Assembly (NCBI RefSeq): GCF_026226775.1
Contig: NZ_JAKKOD010000002.1
Coordinates: 196,501-260,500 of the forward strand
Direction of reading: 5' to 3'
From: Avibacterium sp. 21-586
GTDB taxonomy: Bacteria > Pseudomonadota > Gammaproteobacteria > Enterobacterales > Pasteurellaceae
Length of the DNA: 64,000 bases
Positions 51,422 through 61,020 of the stretch are shown piece by piece. The notes below the pieces were generated by a model, which was not told the origin of the DNA, made no database searches, and was given only the letters and a program-made list of their open reading frames with translations. Each line of letters starts with the position of its first letter. The stretch's first letter is position 1. A program made the position numbers and the translations under genes.

Positions 51422-54400
51422 TTATCGGTTTTTATATCCCGCATTTTGTAAGCCTTGCAAAGAGTAAACGTGATAATCATCTAAATTCTTCACGCTTTGT
51501 ACTAAGGCTTCGGCAGCGGCGAGGGTAGTTTGGATAAACACTTTCTGTTGTAACGCACTGCGGCGAATGGAGTGGCTGTCTTCCACGCTTTCAGGCAAGC
51601 AGCCTACGGTGTTTATTACCATTGCGATTTCCCCATTTTTGATCGCATCCACAATATGTGGGCGACCTTCACGCACTTTATTGACGATTTGCGCAAAGAT
51701 GCCATTTTCACGTAGGAAGTTTGCTGTGCCAATGGTGGCGCATAAGCCGTAGCCTTGTTCTTGCAAGCGTTGGGCGATTGGCAATAAACGCGCTTTGTCT
51801 TTGTTATCCACGGAAAGGAACACTTTGCCGGTTTTCGCAATGCGTTCGCCTGCACCAAGCTGGGCTTTGATGAAGGCTTCTGCAAAGGTTTCACCCACAC
51901 CCATTACTTCGCCAGTAGAGCGCATTTCAGGGCCTAAAATGGTATCCACCCCTGGGAATTTGATGAATGGGAAAACCGCTTCTTTCACTGCATAAAAGTG
52001 CGGTTGAATTTCGCCTTGAATTTGCTGTTCGCTTAGGCTCATTCCTGCCATTACGCGTGCGGCAATTTTGGCTAATGGTCGCCCAGTGGCTTTACTCACA
52101 AATGGCACGGTACGGCTGGCGCGCGGATTCACTTCTAACACATAAATCACGCCATCTTGCACCGCAAATTGCACATTCATCAAGCCTACTACGTTCAAGG
52201 CTTTTGCCATTGCCGCCGTTTGACGGCGAATTTCATCTTGAATTTCCGCGCTTAAGGAATAAGGTGGCAGGGAGCAAGCGCTATCGCCACTGTGAATACC
52301 TGCTTGTTCAATATGTTGCATAATGCCACCGATCACCACTTGGCTGCCATCGCAAATGCAATCTACGTCCACTTCAATGGCGTTGTTTAAGAAGTGATCA
52401 AGCAAAATCGGGCTGTCTTCAGAAACTTGTACCGCTTCACGCATATATTTGTTCAGTTCGTCCACGTTATACACGATTTGCATTGCTCGTCCGCCTAGCA
52501 CATAGGAAGGACGCACCACCAGCGGATAGCCCACTTCTTCCGCTAATTGCACTGCTTCAATGGCATTGCGTGCCGTGCGGTTATTCGGCTGTTTTAAGCC
52601 GAGTTGTTGCAGAATTTGTTGGAAGCGTTCGCGATCTTCGGCAGCGTCAATGCTGTCTGCGGATGTGCCGATAATATTCACGCCATTTTCCGCCAAGGCA
52701 TTGGCAAGTTTTAATGGGGTTTGACCGCCATAATGCACGATCATGCCATAAGGCTGTTCAACGTGAATGATTTCTAACACATCTTCAAGGGTGAGCGGCT
52801 CAAAATAAAGACGATCTGAGGTGTCAAAATCGGTAGAAACCGTTTCAGGGTTACAGTTCACCATAATGGTTTCAAAGCCACTTTCACGCAAGGCAAGGGC
52901 GGCGTGTACACAGCAATAATCAAACTCAATACCTTGCCCGATACGGTTCGGTCCACCACCTAAGATCATAATTTTTTTACGATCAGAAGGATTGGCTTCG
53001 CATTCTTCTTCATAGGTGGAATAAAGGTATGCTGTGTCGGATTTAAACTCGCCCGCGCAAGTATCCACACGTTTATAAACAGGGTGAAGATTGAAAGATT
53101 TGCGTAAATTTCGCACCGCACTTTCCGTGCTTTTTACTAGCTGGGCAATACGTTTATCGGAGAACCCTTTGCGTTTTAAACGGCGCAGTTCGGCGTAATC
53201 CAATTGTTCCAGCGTTTTTTGCTCAAGCGCTAGCTCTTCTTGCACAAGATCTTGAATTTGCACTAAGAACCAAGGATCGATTTTGGAATAATGATGCACT
53301 TCTTCTAGGCTAAATCCTGCGCCAAAAGCATCTGCCACATAAAGAATGCGGTTAGGGCCGGGATTGCCAAGCTCGGTACGGATTTTTTCTGGCGCCTCAG
53401 ACAGCAAATTGAACCCACAAATGCCCGTTTCCAAGCCGCGCAAGGCTTTTTGCAAGCTTTCTTGGAAAGTGCGCCCCATTGCCATCACTTCCCCTACGGA
53501 TTTCATTTGTGTGGTTAAGCGATCGTCCGCTTGCGGGAATTTTTCAAAGGCGAAGCGTGGCACTTTGGTGACCACATAATCAATAGACGGCTCAAAAGAG
53601 GCAGGGATTAATCCCCCCGTGATGTCGTTACGTAATTCATTGAGCGTATAGCCCACGGCTAATTTGGCGGCTACTTTGGCGATTGGGAAACCCGTGGCTT
53701 TAGAGGCAAGGGCAGAAGAACGGCTTACGCGCGGGTTCATTTCAATCACAATCATTTCGCCATTGGCGGGATTAATGGCAAATTGCACATTTGAACCGCC
53801 TGTATCCACGCCAATTTCACGCAACACCGCAAGGCTGGCGTTACGCATAATTTGGTATTCTTTATCGGTGAGCGTTTGCGCTGGCGCAACGGTGATGGAA
53901 TCGCCCGTATGCACGCCCATTGGGTCAAAATTCTCAATGGAGCAGACGATAATGCAGTTATCTGCTTTATCACGCACCACTTCCATTTCATATTCTTTCC
54001 AGCCTAACACCGATTGTTCGATGAGTAATTCGTGGGTCGGCGAGGCATCAAAACCGCGTTCGCAAATGGCGACAAATTCATCACGGTTATACGCGATCCC
54101 ACCGCCAGAACCGCCCATTGTGAAAGACGGACGAATTAAGGTTGGAAAACCCACTTCGGCTTGTGCTGCCCACGCTTCATCGAAAGTATGGCAAACAAAG
54201 GATTTTGGCGTATTTAAGCCGATTTTCGCCATTGCTTCTTTAAAGCGTCCACGATCTTCCGCTTTATCAATGGCATCTTCGCTTGCGCCAATCAGTTCCA
54301 CGCCGTATTTTTTTAGCACGCCATTTTGGGAAAGATCTAAGGCACAATTCAGCGCGGTTTGTCCGCCCATTGTTGGCAAAATGGCATCAGGACGCTCTTT

Positions 54401-54637
54401 CTCAATGATTTTTTCTACCGTTTGCCAAGTAATTGGCTCAATGTAGGTAACGTCCGCCATATCGGGATCTGTCATAATGGTGGCTGGGTTAGAGTTCACT
54501 AACACCACCTTATAACCTTCTTCACGCAACGCCTTACAGGCCTGCGCGCCCGAATAATCAAATTCACACGCCTGCCCAATCACAATCGGGCCAGCACCGA
54601 TAATTAATATTGTCTTTATGTCTGTACGTTTTGGCAT
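51422..54637 (-). CDS. carB: carbamoyl-phosphate synthase large subunit
   Basis: A 1071-residue enzyme of normal CarB length. Two homologous ATP-grasp halves (first about 1-400, [14 protein letters not shown]; second about 550-935, [17 protein letters not shown]) flank the oligomerisation domain, and the C-terminal methylglyoxal-synthase-like domain binds allosteric effectors (UMP, ornithine). With CarA it makes carbamoyl phosphate for arginine and pyrimidines. It follows carA after a 72-bp gap. Confidence 0.98.
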   Translation of the reverse strand: MPKRTDIKTILIIGAGPIVIGQACEFDYSGAQACKALREEGYKVVLVNSNPATIMTDPDMADVTYIEPITWQTVEKIIEKERPDAILPTMGGQTALNCALDLSQNGVLKKYGVELIGASEDAIDKAEDRGRFKEAMAKIGLNTPKSFVCHTFDEAWAAQAEVGFPTLIRPSFTMGGSGGGIAYNRDEFVAICERGFDASPTHELLIEQSVLGWKEYEMEVVRDKADNCIIVCSIENFDPMGVHTGDSITVAPAQTLTDKEYQIMRNASLAVLREIGVDTGGSNVQFAINPANGEMIVIEMNPRVSRSSALASKATGFPIAKVAAKLAVGYTLNELRNDITGGLIPASFEPSIDYVVTKVPRFAFEKFPQADDRLTTQMKSVGEVMAMGRTFQESLQKALRGLETGICGFNLLSEAPEKIRTELGNPGPNRILYVADAFGAGFSLEEVHHYSKIDPWFLVQIQDLVQEELALEQKTLEQLDYAELRRLKRKGFSDKRIAQLVKSTESAVRNLRKSFNLHPVYKRVDTCAGEFKSDTAYLYSTYEEECEANPSDRKKIMILGGGPNRIGQGIEFDYCCVHAALALRESGFETIMVNCNPETVSTDFDTSDRLYFEPLTLEDVLEIIHVEQPYGMIVHYGGQTPLKLANALAENGVNIIGTSADSIDAAEDRERFQQILQQLGLKQPNNRTARNAIEAVQLAEEVGYPLVVRPSYVLGGRAMQIVYNVDELNKYMREAVQVSEDSPILLDHFLNNAIEVDVDCICDGSQVVIGGIMQHIEQAGIHSGDSACSLPPYSLSAEIQDEIRRQTAAMAKALNVVGLMNVQFAVQDGVIYVLEVNPRASRTVPFVSKATGRPLAKIAARVMAGMSLSEQQIQGEIQPHFYAVKEAVFPFIKFPGVDTILGPEMRSTGEVMGVGETFAEAFIKAQLGAGERIAKTGKVFLSVDNKDKARLLPIAQRLQEQGYGLCATIGTANFLRENGIFAQIVNKVREGRPHIVDAIKNGEIAMVINTVGCLPESVEDSHSIRRSALQQKVFIQTTLAAAEALVQSVKNLDDYHVYSLQGLQNAGYKNR

Positions 54638-54709
54638 TTTGGTTTCTCTTATAATATTTTTAACGTTGTGTATAAATTGTTAATCCAGCTTTGTGGCGAA
54701 TCATTGGTT

Positions 54710-55840
54710 TTATTTTTGTTTAGCTTGTTCTAATGCCGCTACAAACTTATCAAACAAATACGCTACATCATTTGGGCCGGGGCTGGCTTCGGGGTGGCCT
54801 TGGAAAGAAAATGCCACTTGGTCGGTTAGCTCAATGCCTTGCACAGAATCATCAAATAAAGAGCGGTGAGTTATTTTCACATTTTTTGGCAAGCTGTGTT
54901 CGTCCACTTCAAAACCGTGGTTTTGGCTGGTGATATACACTTTTTGCGAATCCAAATCTTGCACGGGGTGGTTGGCACCGTGGTGGCCGAATGGCATTTT
55001 TTTAGTTTTTCCACCCACCGCAAGGCCTAATAATTGATGACCTAAGCAAATGCCGAAAATCGGTTTTTTGCTTGCCAGTAAGGTTTGGATAGCGCTAATG
55101 GCGTAACCGCAAGGTTCAGGATCGCCTGGGCCATTGGATAAGAAAATGCCGTCTGGTTGATAAGCCAGCACTTGTTCGGCAGTGGTTTTAGCTGGCACTA
55201 CAGTGATTTTACAGCCTCGTTCTGCCAACATTCTGAGGATATTGTGTTTGACACCGAAATCGTAAGCGACAATATGATATTTCTGTTCTGGCTGTGGATT
55301 ATAGCCTTTGCCTAATTGCCATTCCCCTTGTGTCCATTCATAAGGCGATTGGCAGGTAACTTGCTGGGCTAAATCTTTGCCTGCCATTGAGCCAAAACTT
55401 TGTGCCAGTGCAAGGGCTTTTTGTTCATCAATTTCGCCCGCCATAATGCAGCCTGCCATTGCCCCTTTATCACGCAATAAACGGGTCAAACGACGTGTAT
55501 CAATGTCTGCAATCGCCACTACGTTATTGGCTTTTAGGTAATCTGCTAGGCTTTGATTGGCGCGGAAATTGCTGTGTAATAAAGGTAAATCGCGAATGAT
55601 TAATCCGCTGGCGTACACCGCATTGCTTTCTTGATCTTCATTATTGGTGCCAGTGTTGCCAATATGGGGATAGGTCAGGGTAACGATTTGTTGGAAATAG
55701 GAAGGATCGGTCAAGATTTCTTGATAGCCAGTGATTGACGTATTAAAAACCACTTCGCCAATGGTTGTACCACTTGCGCCAATAGACGTGCCGTGGAAAA
55801 CGCTGCCGTCAGCCAATACTAAAATTGCTGGACTAGACAT
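54710..55840 (-). CDS. carA: carbamoyl-phosphate synthase small subunit
   Basis: A 376-residue glutaminase subunit. The N-terminal domain is followed by the class I amidotransferase with [15 protein letters not shown] (nucleophile Cys), NHGFEVDE and the C-terminal [13 protein letters not shown]. It hydrolyses glutamine and passes ammonia to CarB. ATG at 55840 follows AAGGAG. Upstream there is a possible ArgR box near 56040. Confidence 0.97.
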   Translation of the reverse strand: MSSPAILVLADGSVFHGTSIGASGTTIGEVVFNTSITGYQEILTDPSYFQQIVTLTYPHIGNTGTNNEDQESNAVYASGLIIRDLPLLHSNFRANQSLADYLKANNVVAIADIDTRRLTRLLRDKGAMAGCIMAGEIDEQKALALAQSFGSMAGKDLAQQVTCQSPYEWTQGEWQLGKGYNPQPEQKYHIVAYDFGVKHNILRMLAERGCKITVVPAKTTAEQVLAYQPDGIFLSNGPGDPEPCGYAISAIQTLLASKKPIFGICLGHQLLGLAVGGKTKKMPFGHHGANHPVQDLDSQKVYITSQNHGFEVDEHSLPKNVKITHRSLFDDSVQGIELTDQVAFSFQGHPEASPGPNDVAYLFDKFVAALEQAKQK

Positions 55841-56039
55841 AAAAAACTCCTTAATTGTAGGTGAACACTTACGAATGCTCATTAACCGAAATTTAGCGAA
55901 AATACACCGCACTTTGGTTTGGTGTTTGCACTAAATTGGATTGGTTATTAGCTCACAGGCTAATTGCATCGATTCTAAAAGATAATTGCACATAACACAA
56001 GCAAATTCGCAAGGAATGAATTGTTATTTATGCTTTATT

Positions 56040-56057
56040 TTTGCATAAATAATCAAT
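56040..56057. promoter_or_regulatory. possible ArgR box upstream of carA
   Basis: TTTGCATAAATAATCAAT agrees with the ARG-box consensus (WNTGAATWWWWATTCANW) at 16 of 18 positions. A weaker second match lies at 56015-56032. The distance of about 200 bp to carA fits an arginine-controlled upstream promoter, but the pair is spaced 7 bp, not the usual 2-3. The 310-bp gap 55841-56150 also holds the mlaA promoter. Confidence 0.4.
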
Positions 56058-56150
56058 GTTATGCAACTAATTTATTTTTCTTTGATTTATTTTGTAGATT
56101 CTGGCTAAGTTGTTTACAATGTACCTTATTTTAAGTAACAAGGCTTATTT

Positions 56151-56891
56151 ATGAAAAAATCTGTATTACTTGCCAGCGTTGTACTGGGCTCTGCAATGCT
56201 TACAGGCTGTGCGACTATTGATCCGCAAACTGGTGAGCGTAAAGATCCTCTTGAAGGATTTAACCGCGCAATGTGGGATTTCAACTATAAGGTTGCTGAT
56301 CCCTATATTCTCAAACCTGTTGCTAAAGGTTGGAAAGATTATGTGCCGCAGCCCGTTAAAACAGGGATCATCAATGTGGCCAATAACCTTGATGAGCCAG
56401 CCAGTTTCGTCAACCGCTTATTGCAAGGTGAATTTAAAAAAGCAATGGTGCATTTCAATCGCTTCTGGATTAACAGTATTTTCGGCTTAGGTGGCTTGAT
56501 TGACTGGGCGAGCGCCAGCCCACCATTACGCGTGGACGACAAACGCCGCTTTGGTGATACCCTAGGCGCTTATGGCGTAGAAACAGGCACTTATGTGATG
56601 TTGCCAATGTACGGGCCTGCCACTCCGCGTCAGGATCTTGGTAATTTAGTGGATACCACTTATCCAATGCTTTCTCTATTAGGTCCTTGGGGATTATTAA
56701 AGGCTGGGATTCAAGGCATTGATGCACGAGCTAAAATGTTAGATAAAGAAGCATTGTTAGACCAGGCACAAGATCCTTATGTGAGTTTTCGTGAAGCCTA
56801 TTTTCAAAATTTGGAATATCACGTTAAAGATGGCAATGTGCAAAGCAAAGGCGAAACCCTTTCACAAGATGAATTAAAAGAAATTGATTAA
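56151..56891 (+). CDS. mlaA: phospholipid-binding lipoprotein MlaA
   Basis: A 246-residue outer-membrane lipoprotein (formerly VacJ). The signal ends in lipobox LTGC (Cys20), followed by the conserved DPLEGFNRAMWDFN and later GAYGVETGTYVMLPMYGP. MlaA removes phospholipids from the outer leaflet and passes them to MlaC. Length is normal for the family. Confidence 0.96.
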   Translation: MKKSVLLASVVLGSAMLTGCATIDPQTGERKDPLEGFNRAMWDFNYKVADPYILKPVAKGWKDYVPQPVKTGIINVANNLDEPASFVNRLLQGEFKKAMVHFNRFWINSIFGLGGLIDWASASPPLRVDDKRRFGDTLGAYGVETGTYVMLPMYGPATPRQDLGNLVDTTYPMLSLLGPWGLLKAGIQGIDARAKMLDKEALLDQAQDPYVSFREAYFQNLEYHVKDGNVQSKGETLSQDELKEID

Positions 56892-56908
56892 TTATAGGAA
56901 ATAACACT

Positions 56909-57403
56909 ATGGAAATGACCTCAACACAACGCTTAATTTTAGCCAATCAATACAAACTAATGGGATTGTTAGATCCTAATAATGCGGCGAAATACGCTCG
57001 TTTTGAAACCATTGTGAAAGGTGGTTTTGGCTTAGAATTAAAAGAGTTAGACAAAGAATTTTCTAACCTTTCAGAACAAGAATGCCAAACTGTGCGTGAT
57101 ACTCTTGAAATGTACCACGCCTTACAGGTTTCTTATAACAACTTAGGCGACACCACCAGCGTAACACCACACCGCTTACAATTTGCGGGTTATTGTGCGG
57201 TACGTGAGAAAAAATATCTCAACTATTTACGCTTTATTACCACCACGGAAGGCAAATATTCAGAGTTTATGCAGTGTGAACACGGTTGTGATTCTCAGAC
57301 CCCAATGTGGGATAAATACATCAAAATGCTAGAAGCGTGGCGTAGCTGCCCGCACGAATATCATCTAAGTATGGCTGAAATAGAGAAAATTCTAAATGCC
57401 TAA
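56909..57403 (+). CDS. yfbU: YfbU family protein
   Basis: A 164-residue protein of the YfbU family, starting with MTSTQRLILANQYKLMGLLD and including the LQFAGYCAVREKKYLNYLRF block. Function is not well defined. It follows mlaA by 17 bp and may be co-transcribed with it. Confidence 0.92.
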   Translation: MEMTSTQRLILANQYKLMGLLDPNNAAKYARFETIVKGGFGLELKELDKEFSNLSEQECQTVRDTLEMYHALQVSYNNLGDTTSVTPHRLQFAGYCAVREKKYLNYLRFITTTEGKYSEFMQCEHGCDSQTPMWDKYIKMLEAWRSCPHEYHLSMAEIEKILNA

Positions 57404-57454
57404 TTACTATAATATGGAATAAGATGCATTATATTGTTTAGTGTAGGATTGTTT

Positions 57455-58357
57455 ATGAGTACAGAACCGATAAAGATTTTCGAAAATCCGCTTAATATTG
57501 AGGAAAAAACTTCGGAATTATTAGGAAAAGTCCACTCAATGGGAATGGATGATATTTTGAATAATTATGTGTTTCCTTACGGTACAAGAATTTTGCTTGC
57601 AATTGCTATTTATATGATAGGTAAACGTATAGCACGTTTTCTGAGTCGTTTATTATCAAAAGCAGTATATCATTCTACCGAAGATGAGATGCTACAAAGT
57701 TTTGTTAAATCCATCAGTTATTTCTTATTTTTACTCATAGTGATTATTGCATCGCTTTCCCAATTAGGGCTTAATACCTCATCATTAGTTGCATTGATTG
57801 GTGCAGCAGGATTAGCGATAGGTTTAGCATTACAAAATTCACTGCAAAACTTTGCTGCAGGGGTGATGATTTTAATTTTCAAACCATTTCGTAAAGGAGA
57901 TACGGTAGAATCTGGCGGCGTAGTTGGTAAGGTTGAAAAAATTAGCTTGCTTTTTTTAGAATTAAGAACAGGGGACAATAAAACAATTTTGATTCCTAAT
58001 GGCAAAGTATTTGGCGATAGTATTACAAATTATTCAAGTAATGCCACACGCCGTATCGATTTCATTTTTGATATTGCTTATGATGCCAATATTGAGCAGG
58101 CTAAGTCCATTGTGGCAAAAATAATGGAACAAGATTCTCGTGTTCTGAAAGAACCCAAATGTACGATTGCAGTGGGTGCATTGGCTCCTAATAGTGTTCA
58201 GTTGGTGGTGCGCCCTTGGGTCAATACTGCGGATTATTGGACTGTACATTTTGATTTAACGGAAAAAGTTAAGCTAGCATTTGATGAAGAAGGGATTGAG
58301 ATCCCATTCTCAAAAACGAATATTCAATTGAGCGAAAATGCCAACCTTGAAGGTTGA
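57455..58357 (+). CDS. mscS: MscS-type small mechanosensitive channel
   Basis: A 300-residue channel with three N-terminal membrane segments (about 40-62, 85-105, 113-140). The Gly/Ala-rich pore helix is visible (ALIGAAGLAIGLALQNSLQN) and the cytoplasmic MscS beta domain begins at FKPFRKGDTVESGG. It opens on osmotic downshock to release solutes. ATG at 57455 is preferred over an earlier in-frame start. Confidence 0.94.
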   Translation: MSTEPIKIFENPLNIEEKTSELLGKVHSMGMDDILNNYVFPYGTRILLAIAIYMIGKRIARFLSRLLSKAVYHSTEDEMLQSFVKSISYFLFLLIVIIASLSQLGLNTSSLVALIGAAGLAIGLALQNSLQNFAAGVMILIFKPFRKGDTVESGGVVGKVEKISLLFLELRTGDNKTILIPNGKVFGDSITNYSSNATRRIDFIFDIAYDANIEQAKSIVAKIMEQDSRVLKEPKCTIAVGALAPNSVQLVVRPWVNTADYWTVHFDLTEKVKLAFDEEGIEIPFSKTNIQLSENANLEG

Positions 58358-58387
58358 TTACAAATCACTTTTTAATTATTAAAAATG

Positions 58388-58428
58388 AAGTGCGGTGGAA
58401 AAATCACAAATTTTTCACCGCACTTTTG
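58388..58428. terminator. terminator built from two inverted uptake signals
   Basis: AAGTGCGGTG-GAAAAAT pairs with ATTTTTC-ACCGCACTTTT: two uptake signal copies in opposite orientation form the stem, a common terminator design in this family. Confidence 0.75.
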
Positions 58429-58447
58429 TTTTCTATACCATTCTTAT

Positions 58448-59030
58448 TTAGAAGCTTTTCTCAAAAATCAGATTAATGCTTTTGTTTTGATAATTATAGA
58501 GTGATGGTAAATTACTGCGTTGTTTTCGCCATTGGAATTGCAATTTAGGGGTAATGCTAAGCCAGTGCCAATCACGTTTCCATAGTAAAATTTCCGCACG
58601 ATAAATGTAATCTTGACGAATTTTACCCAGAGTGAAAATCGCAATTTTGGCTTTTGTGCTTTATTCCTGCATAAGTACGAGTGTAGAGATCATCATAAGC
58701 GTGATTATCCCAATAGGTTTTGCCAAATAATTCTGCGTTTAAATGTAGATAATAGGCTTGCCAAAGGTTGAAATCTCGTCTTGCTTGCAAGCTATAAGCA
58801 ATGCCGTGTGCCGTTTGTGGTAACCAATCATCTTTTTTATAGAGCTGAGAGATACCTTCAATTTGCCTTGTATTATTGGCGTTATTCACATTTGTATCAC
58901 GCACATAATACCCACTGAATTGAATTTCCCATTGGTTTCGATGTCGCAAGGTATTGAGATAGGTGCCGATTTCTCGTCGTAGTGGTGTGGGTAAATCTGG
59001 TGCGGAAAGTAATTTTTCAAATTGCGTGCA
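58448..59030 (-). pseudogene. remnant of a Slam-like outer-membrane protein gene
   Basis: A decayed gene. The readable frame from 59030 encodes a beta-barrel region (around EIGTYLNTLRHRNQWEIQFS and NNANNTRQIEG, then AYSLQARRDFNLWQAYYLHL) resembling surface lipoprotein assembly modifiers (Slam). It stops at 58623 after YAGIKHKSQ. Another frame then continues with a typical barrel C-terminus ending INLIFEKSF at 58448. The N-terminal TPR domain is missing and the middle of the barrel appears deleted at the frame change. Confidence 0.7.
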
Positions 59031-59063
59031 TTATCATCTTGTTATTTAACAAAATAAGCTGAA

Positions 59064-59450
59064 TTACAATTTATTTGCTGGGGTAAATCTCGGCACTTTA
59101 GGCATTCTTAATTGAATGCGTTCGCGGTTGAGTTTTAGGGCGTTTTCTGTGGGCTGATAATCTTGCCATAGGCTAGGATCTTGCGGTAAATCTTCCGCCC
59201 AAAAATATTGCACGTTAAAGCCGCGCGCTTTGCATTCTTGGTGGAGTAGATCGTAGCGGTTTTTGAGAAATTGCAGTTTGTTGAAAAAGAATCGAACGTG
59301 TCCTTCGCCTAATTTGTAATCCGCAGGTTGTCCTGTGAGATTGTATTTCCCTTTGGCAACGGCGTTGGGAATGCGAGTGAGTTCACGATGTTCAGCGAGC
59401 AGGTGTTGGTCACAAAGTTCTTGTGGCGGGACAACATTGATTCTTGTCAT
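59064..59450 (-). CDS. pyrimidine-dimer DNA glycosylase (T4 endonuclease V-like)
   Basis: A 128-residue protein close to T4 DenV in length and sequence. The catalytic N-terminal Thr2 (after Met removal), Arg22 and Glu23 (AEHREL) are present, as is the GEGHVRFFFNKLQFLKNRYDLL segment. It cuts at UV-induced cyclobutane dimers by glycosylase and AP-lyase action. Phage-type gene in a chromosomal setting beside ppx, beginning 13 bp after it. Confidence 0.9.
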   Translation of the reverse strand: MTRINVVPPQELCDQHLLAEHRELTRIPNAVAKGKYNLTGQPADYKLGEGHVRFFFNKLQFLKNRYDLLHQECKARGFNVQYFWAEDLPQDPSLWQDYQPTENALKLNRERIQLRMPKVPRFTPANKL

Positions 59451-59463
59451 TATTTTTCCTTAT

Positions 59464-61011
59464 TTATGAAAAGGTTAGGTCTAAATCTAATTCTTTTAAT
59501 AATTTTTTTTCAGCGCTGAGATCATTTCGCACTAAGGGATTATGCACTAAATAATTTGGCTCAAATTGGATTGTCCATTGCGCTAAAGTGCGGTCGATTT
59601 TTAGTGCAATTTTTTCACTCCATACGGTGGCTTGGCGTGATTTATTCAGCAAAATGGCTAAGCGTAACAAACGCACAAGGGCGATAACGTCTTGTTCCGT
59701 ATAACGAGAAAATTTCGCAAAATCAGCCTGTTTGATATTGTTGATTTGGTAACGAACCAAGGTGGTGAGCAATCGCTGTTGCTCTTTATCAAAGCCCGGT
59801 AGTTCCATATTTTGCAGAATGTAGGCGGAGTGCTTTTGCAAGCCTTTATGATTGATGACAATACCTACTTCGTGCAGACGTGCTGCCCAAAGGAGAATAT
59901 CCACCATTTCATCTTGTAATTTGCTGTTTTGCCAAGCTTTGTATTGTCCGGCAAGGCGTTTAGCGCTTTGATAGACTCGCTCAGATTGCGCCATATCAAG
60001 GTTAAATTGTTCTGCAAGGGCAAGGGCGGTGCGTTGGCGGATATTGCTCACTTGGAAGTTTTTTTCTAGGCTGTACATCACGCCTTCACGCAATGCGCCG
60101 TCTGAATAACGCATTTGTTCAATGCCAAACACTTCAAATACCGCAGTGAGAATAGCTAGCCCCGGCACGAAAACGTCTGCGCGATCCTCATTTAAACCGT
60201 CCAAATGCAGATCATCAAAATGGCTGACTTGTAGCACTTTTTCACTGAGCTGCGCTAAACGGGCGGAGGTGATAATGCCATTGGGATCAAGATTTGCCGC
60301 AATCACTTGATAGACGGTTTTGATCGTACCTGATGAACCCAGCACCGATTGCCAACCTAATTTACGATATTCAAAGGCTAAATCTTCAATTTTATTCACC
60401 GCAATTTGTTTGGCACGCTGAAAATTTTCGGCAGAAATTTCACCTTGCGGGAAGAGTTTTTTGGCGAAGCTCACACAACCCATATGACGGCTTTCTGCAA
60501 TTAGGGGATGAAAATCATCACCGATGATCATTTCTGTTGAGCCGCCACCAATATCCACCACAAATTTTCGCCCTGTTTCTGGCTGGGTGTGAGAAACGCC
60601 GGCGTAAATGGTTTTGGCCTCCATTTGTCCGCTGATAATGTTAATCGGATAGGGGAAAACTTGTTCCGCTTGGCGTAAAAATGCTTCATTATTTTTCGCT
60701 GTACGCAGGGTAAACGTGCCTACTACATTGACATTTTCTGGACGAAATCCTTGCAGCCGTTCAGCAAAGAGCGCTAAACAATTTATGCCGCGCTGAATGG
60801 CTTCTTGGCTTAACTGATTGTTCTCATCTAAGCCTTCAGCCAGTTGTACTTTCTGTTTTAGGCGTGAAAGCACTTGGATTGAGCCATTGATAATGCGAGC
60901 GATGATCATATGAAAGCTGTTTGAACCCAAGTCAATTGCAGCAATTTCACGTACTTCGCCACGCTGATATAAATAATCAGAGGCTTTGGCTAGAAGGTTT
61001 TCGTTATTCAT
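59464..61011 (-). CDS. ppx: exopolyphosphatase / guanosine pentaphosphatase (Ppx/GppA)
   Basis: A 515-residue enzyme of the ASKHA fold: AAIDLGSNSFHMIIARI (about 24-40) is the first phosphate loop and VVDIGGGSTEMIIG (about 148-161) the second; the C-terminal half is the HD-like helical domain. It degrades polyphosphate or pppGpp. Ppx and GppA cannot be told apart safely by eye; length favours Ppx. It lies 9 bp downstream of tamB on the same strand. Confidence 0.9.
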   Translation of the reverse strand: MNNENLLAKASDYLYQRGEVREIAAIDLGSNSFHMIIARIINGSIQVLSRLKQKVQLAEGLDENNQLSQEAIQRGINCLALFAERLQGFRPENVNVVGTFTLRTAKNNEAFLRQAEQVFPYPINIISGQMEAKTIYAGVSHTQPETGRKFVVDIGGGSTEMIIGDDFHPLIAESRHMGCVSFAKKLFPQGEISAENFQRAKQIAVNKIEDLAFEYRKLGWQSVLGSSGTIKTVYQVIAANLDPNGIITSARLAQLSEKVLQVSHFDDLHLDGLNEDRADVFVPGLAILTAVFEVFGIEQMRYSDGALREGVMYSLEKNFQVSNIRQRTALALAEQFNLDMAQSERVYQSAKRLAGQYKAWQNSKLQDEMVDILLWAARLHEVGIVINHKGLQKHSAYILQNMELPGFDKEQQRLLTTLVRYQINNIKQADFAKFSRYTEQDVIALVRLLRLAILLNKSRQATVWSEKIALKIDRTLAQWTIQFEPNYLVHNPLVRNDLSAEKKLLKELDLDLTFS

Positions 61012-61020
61012 AAAATAGTC

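Noticed and set aside
53664-54446. 260-codon plus-strand ORF antisense to carB
   Set aside because: It is a shadow of the conserved carB frame; low-complexity Ser/Pro composition, no ribosome-binding site.
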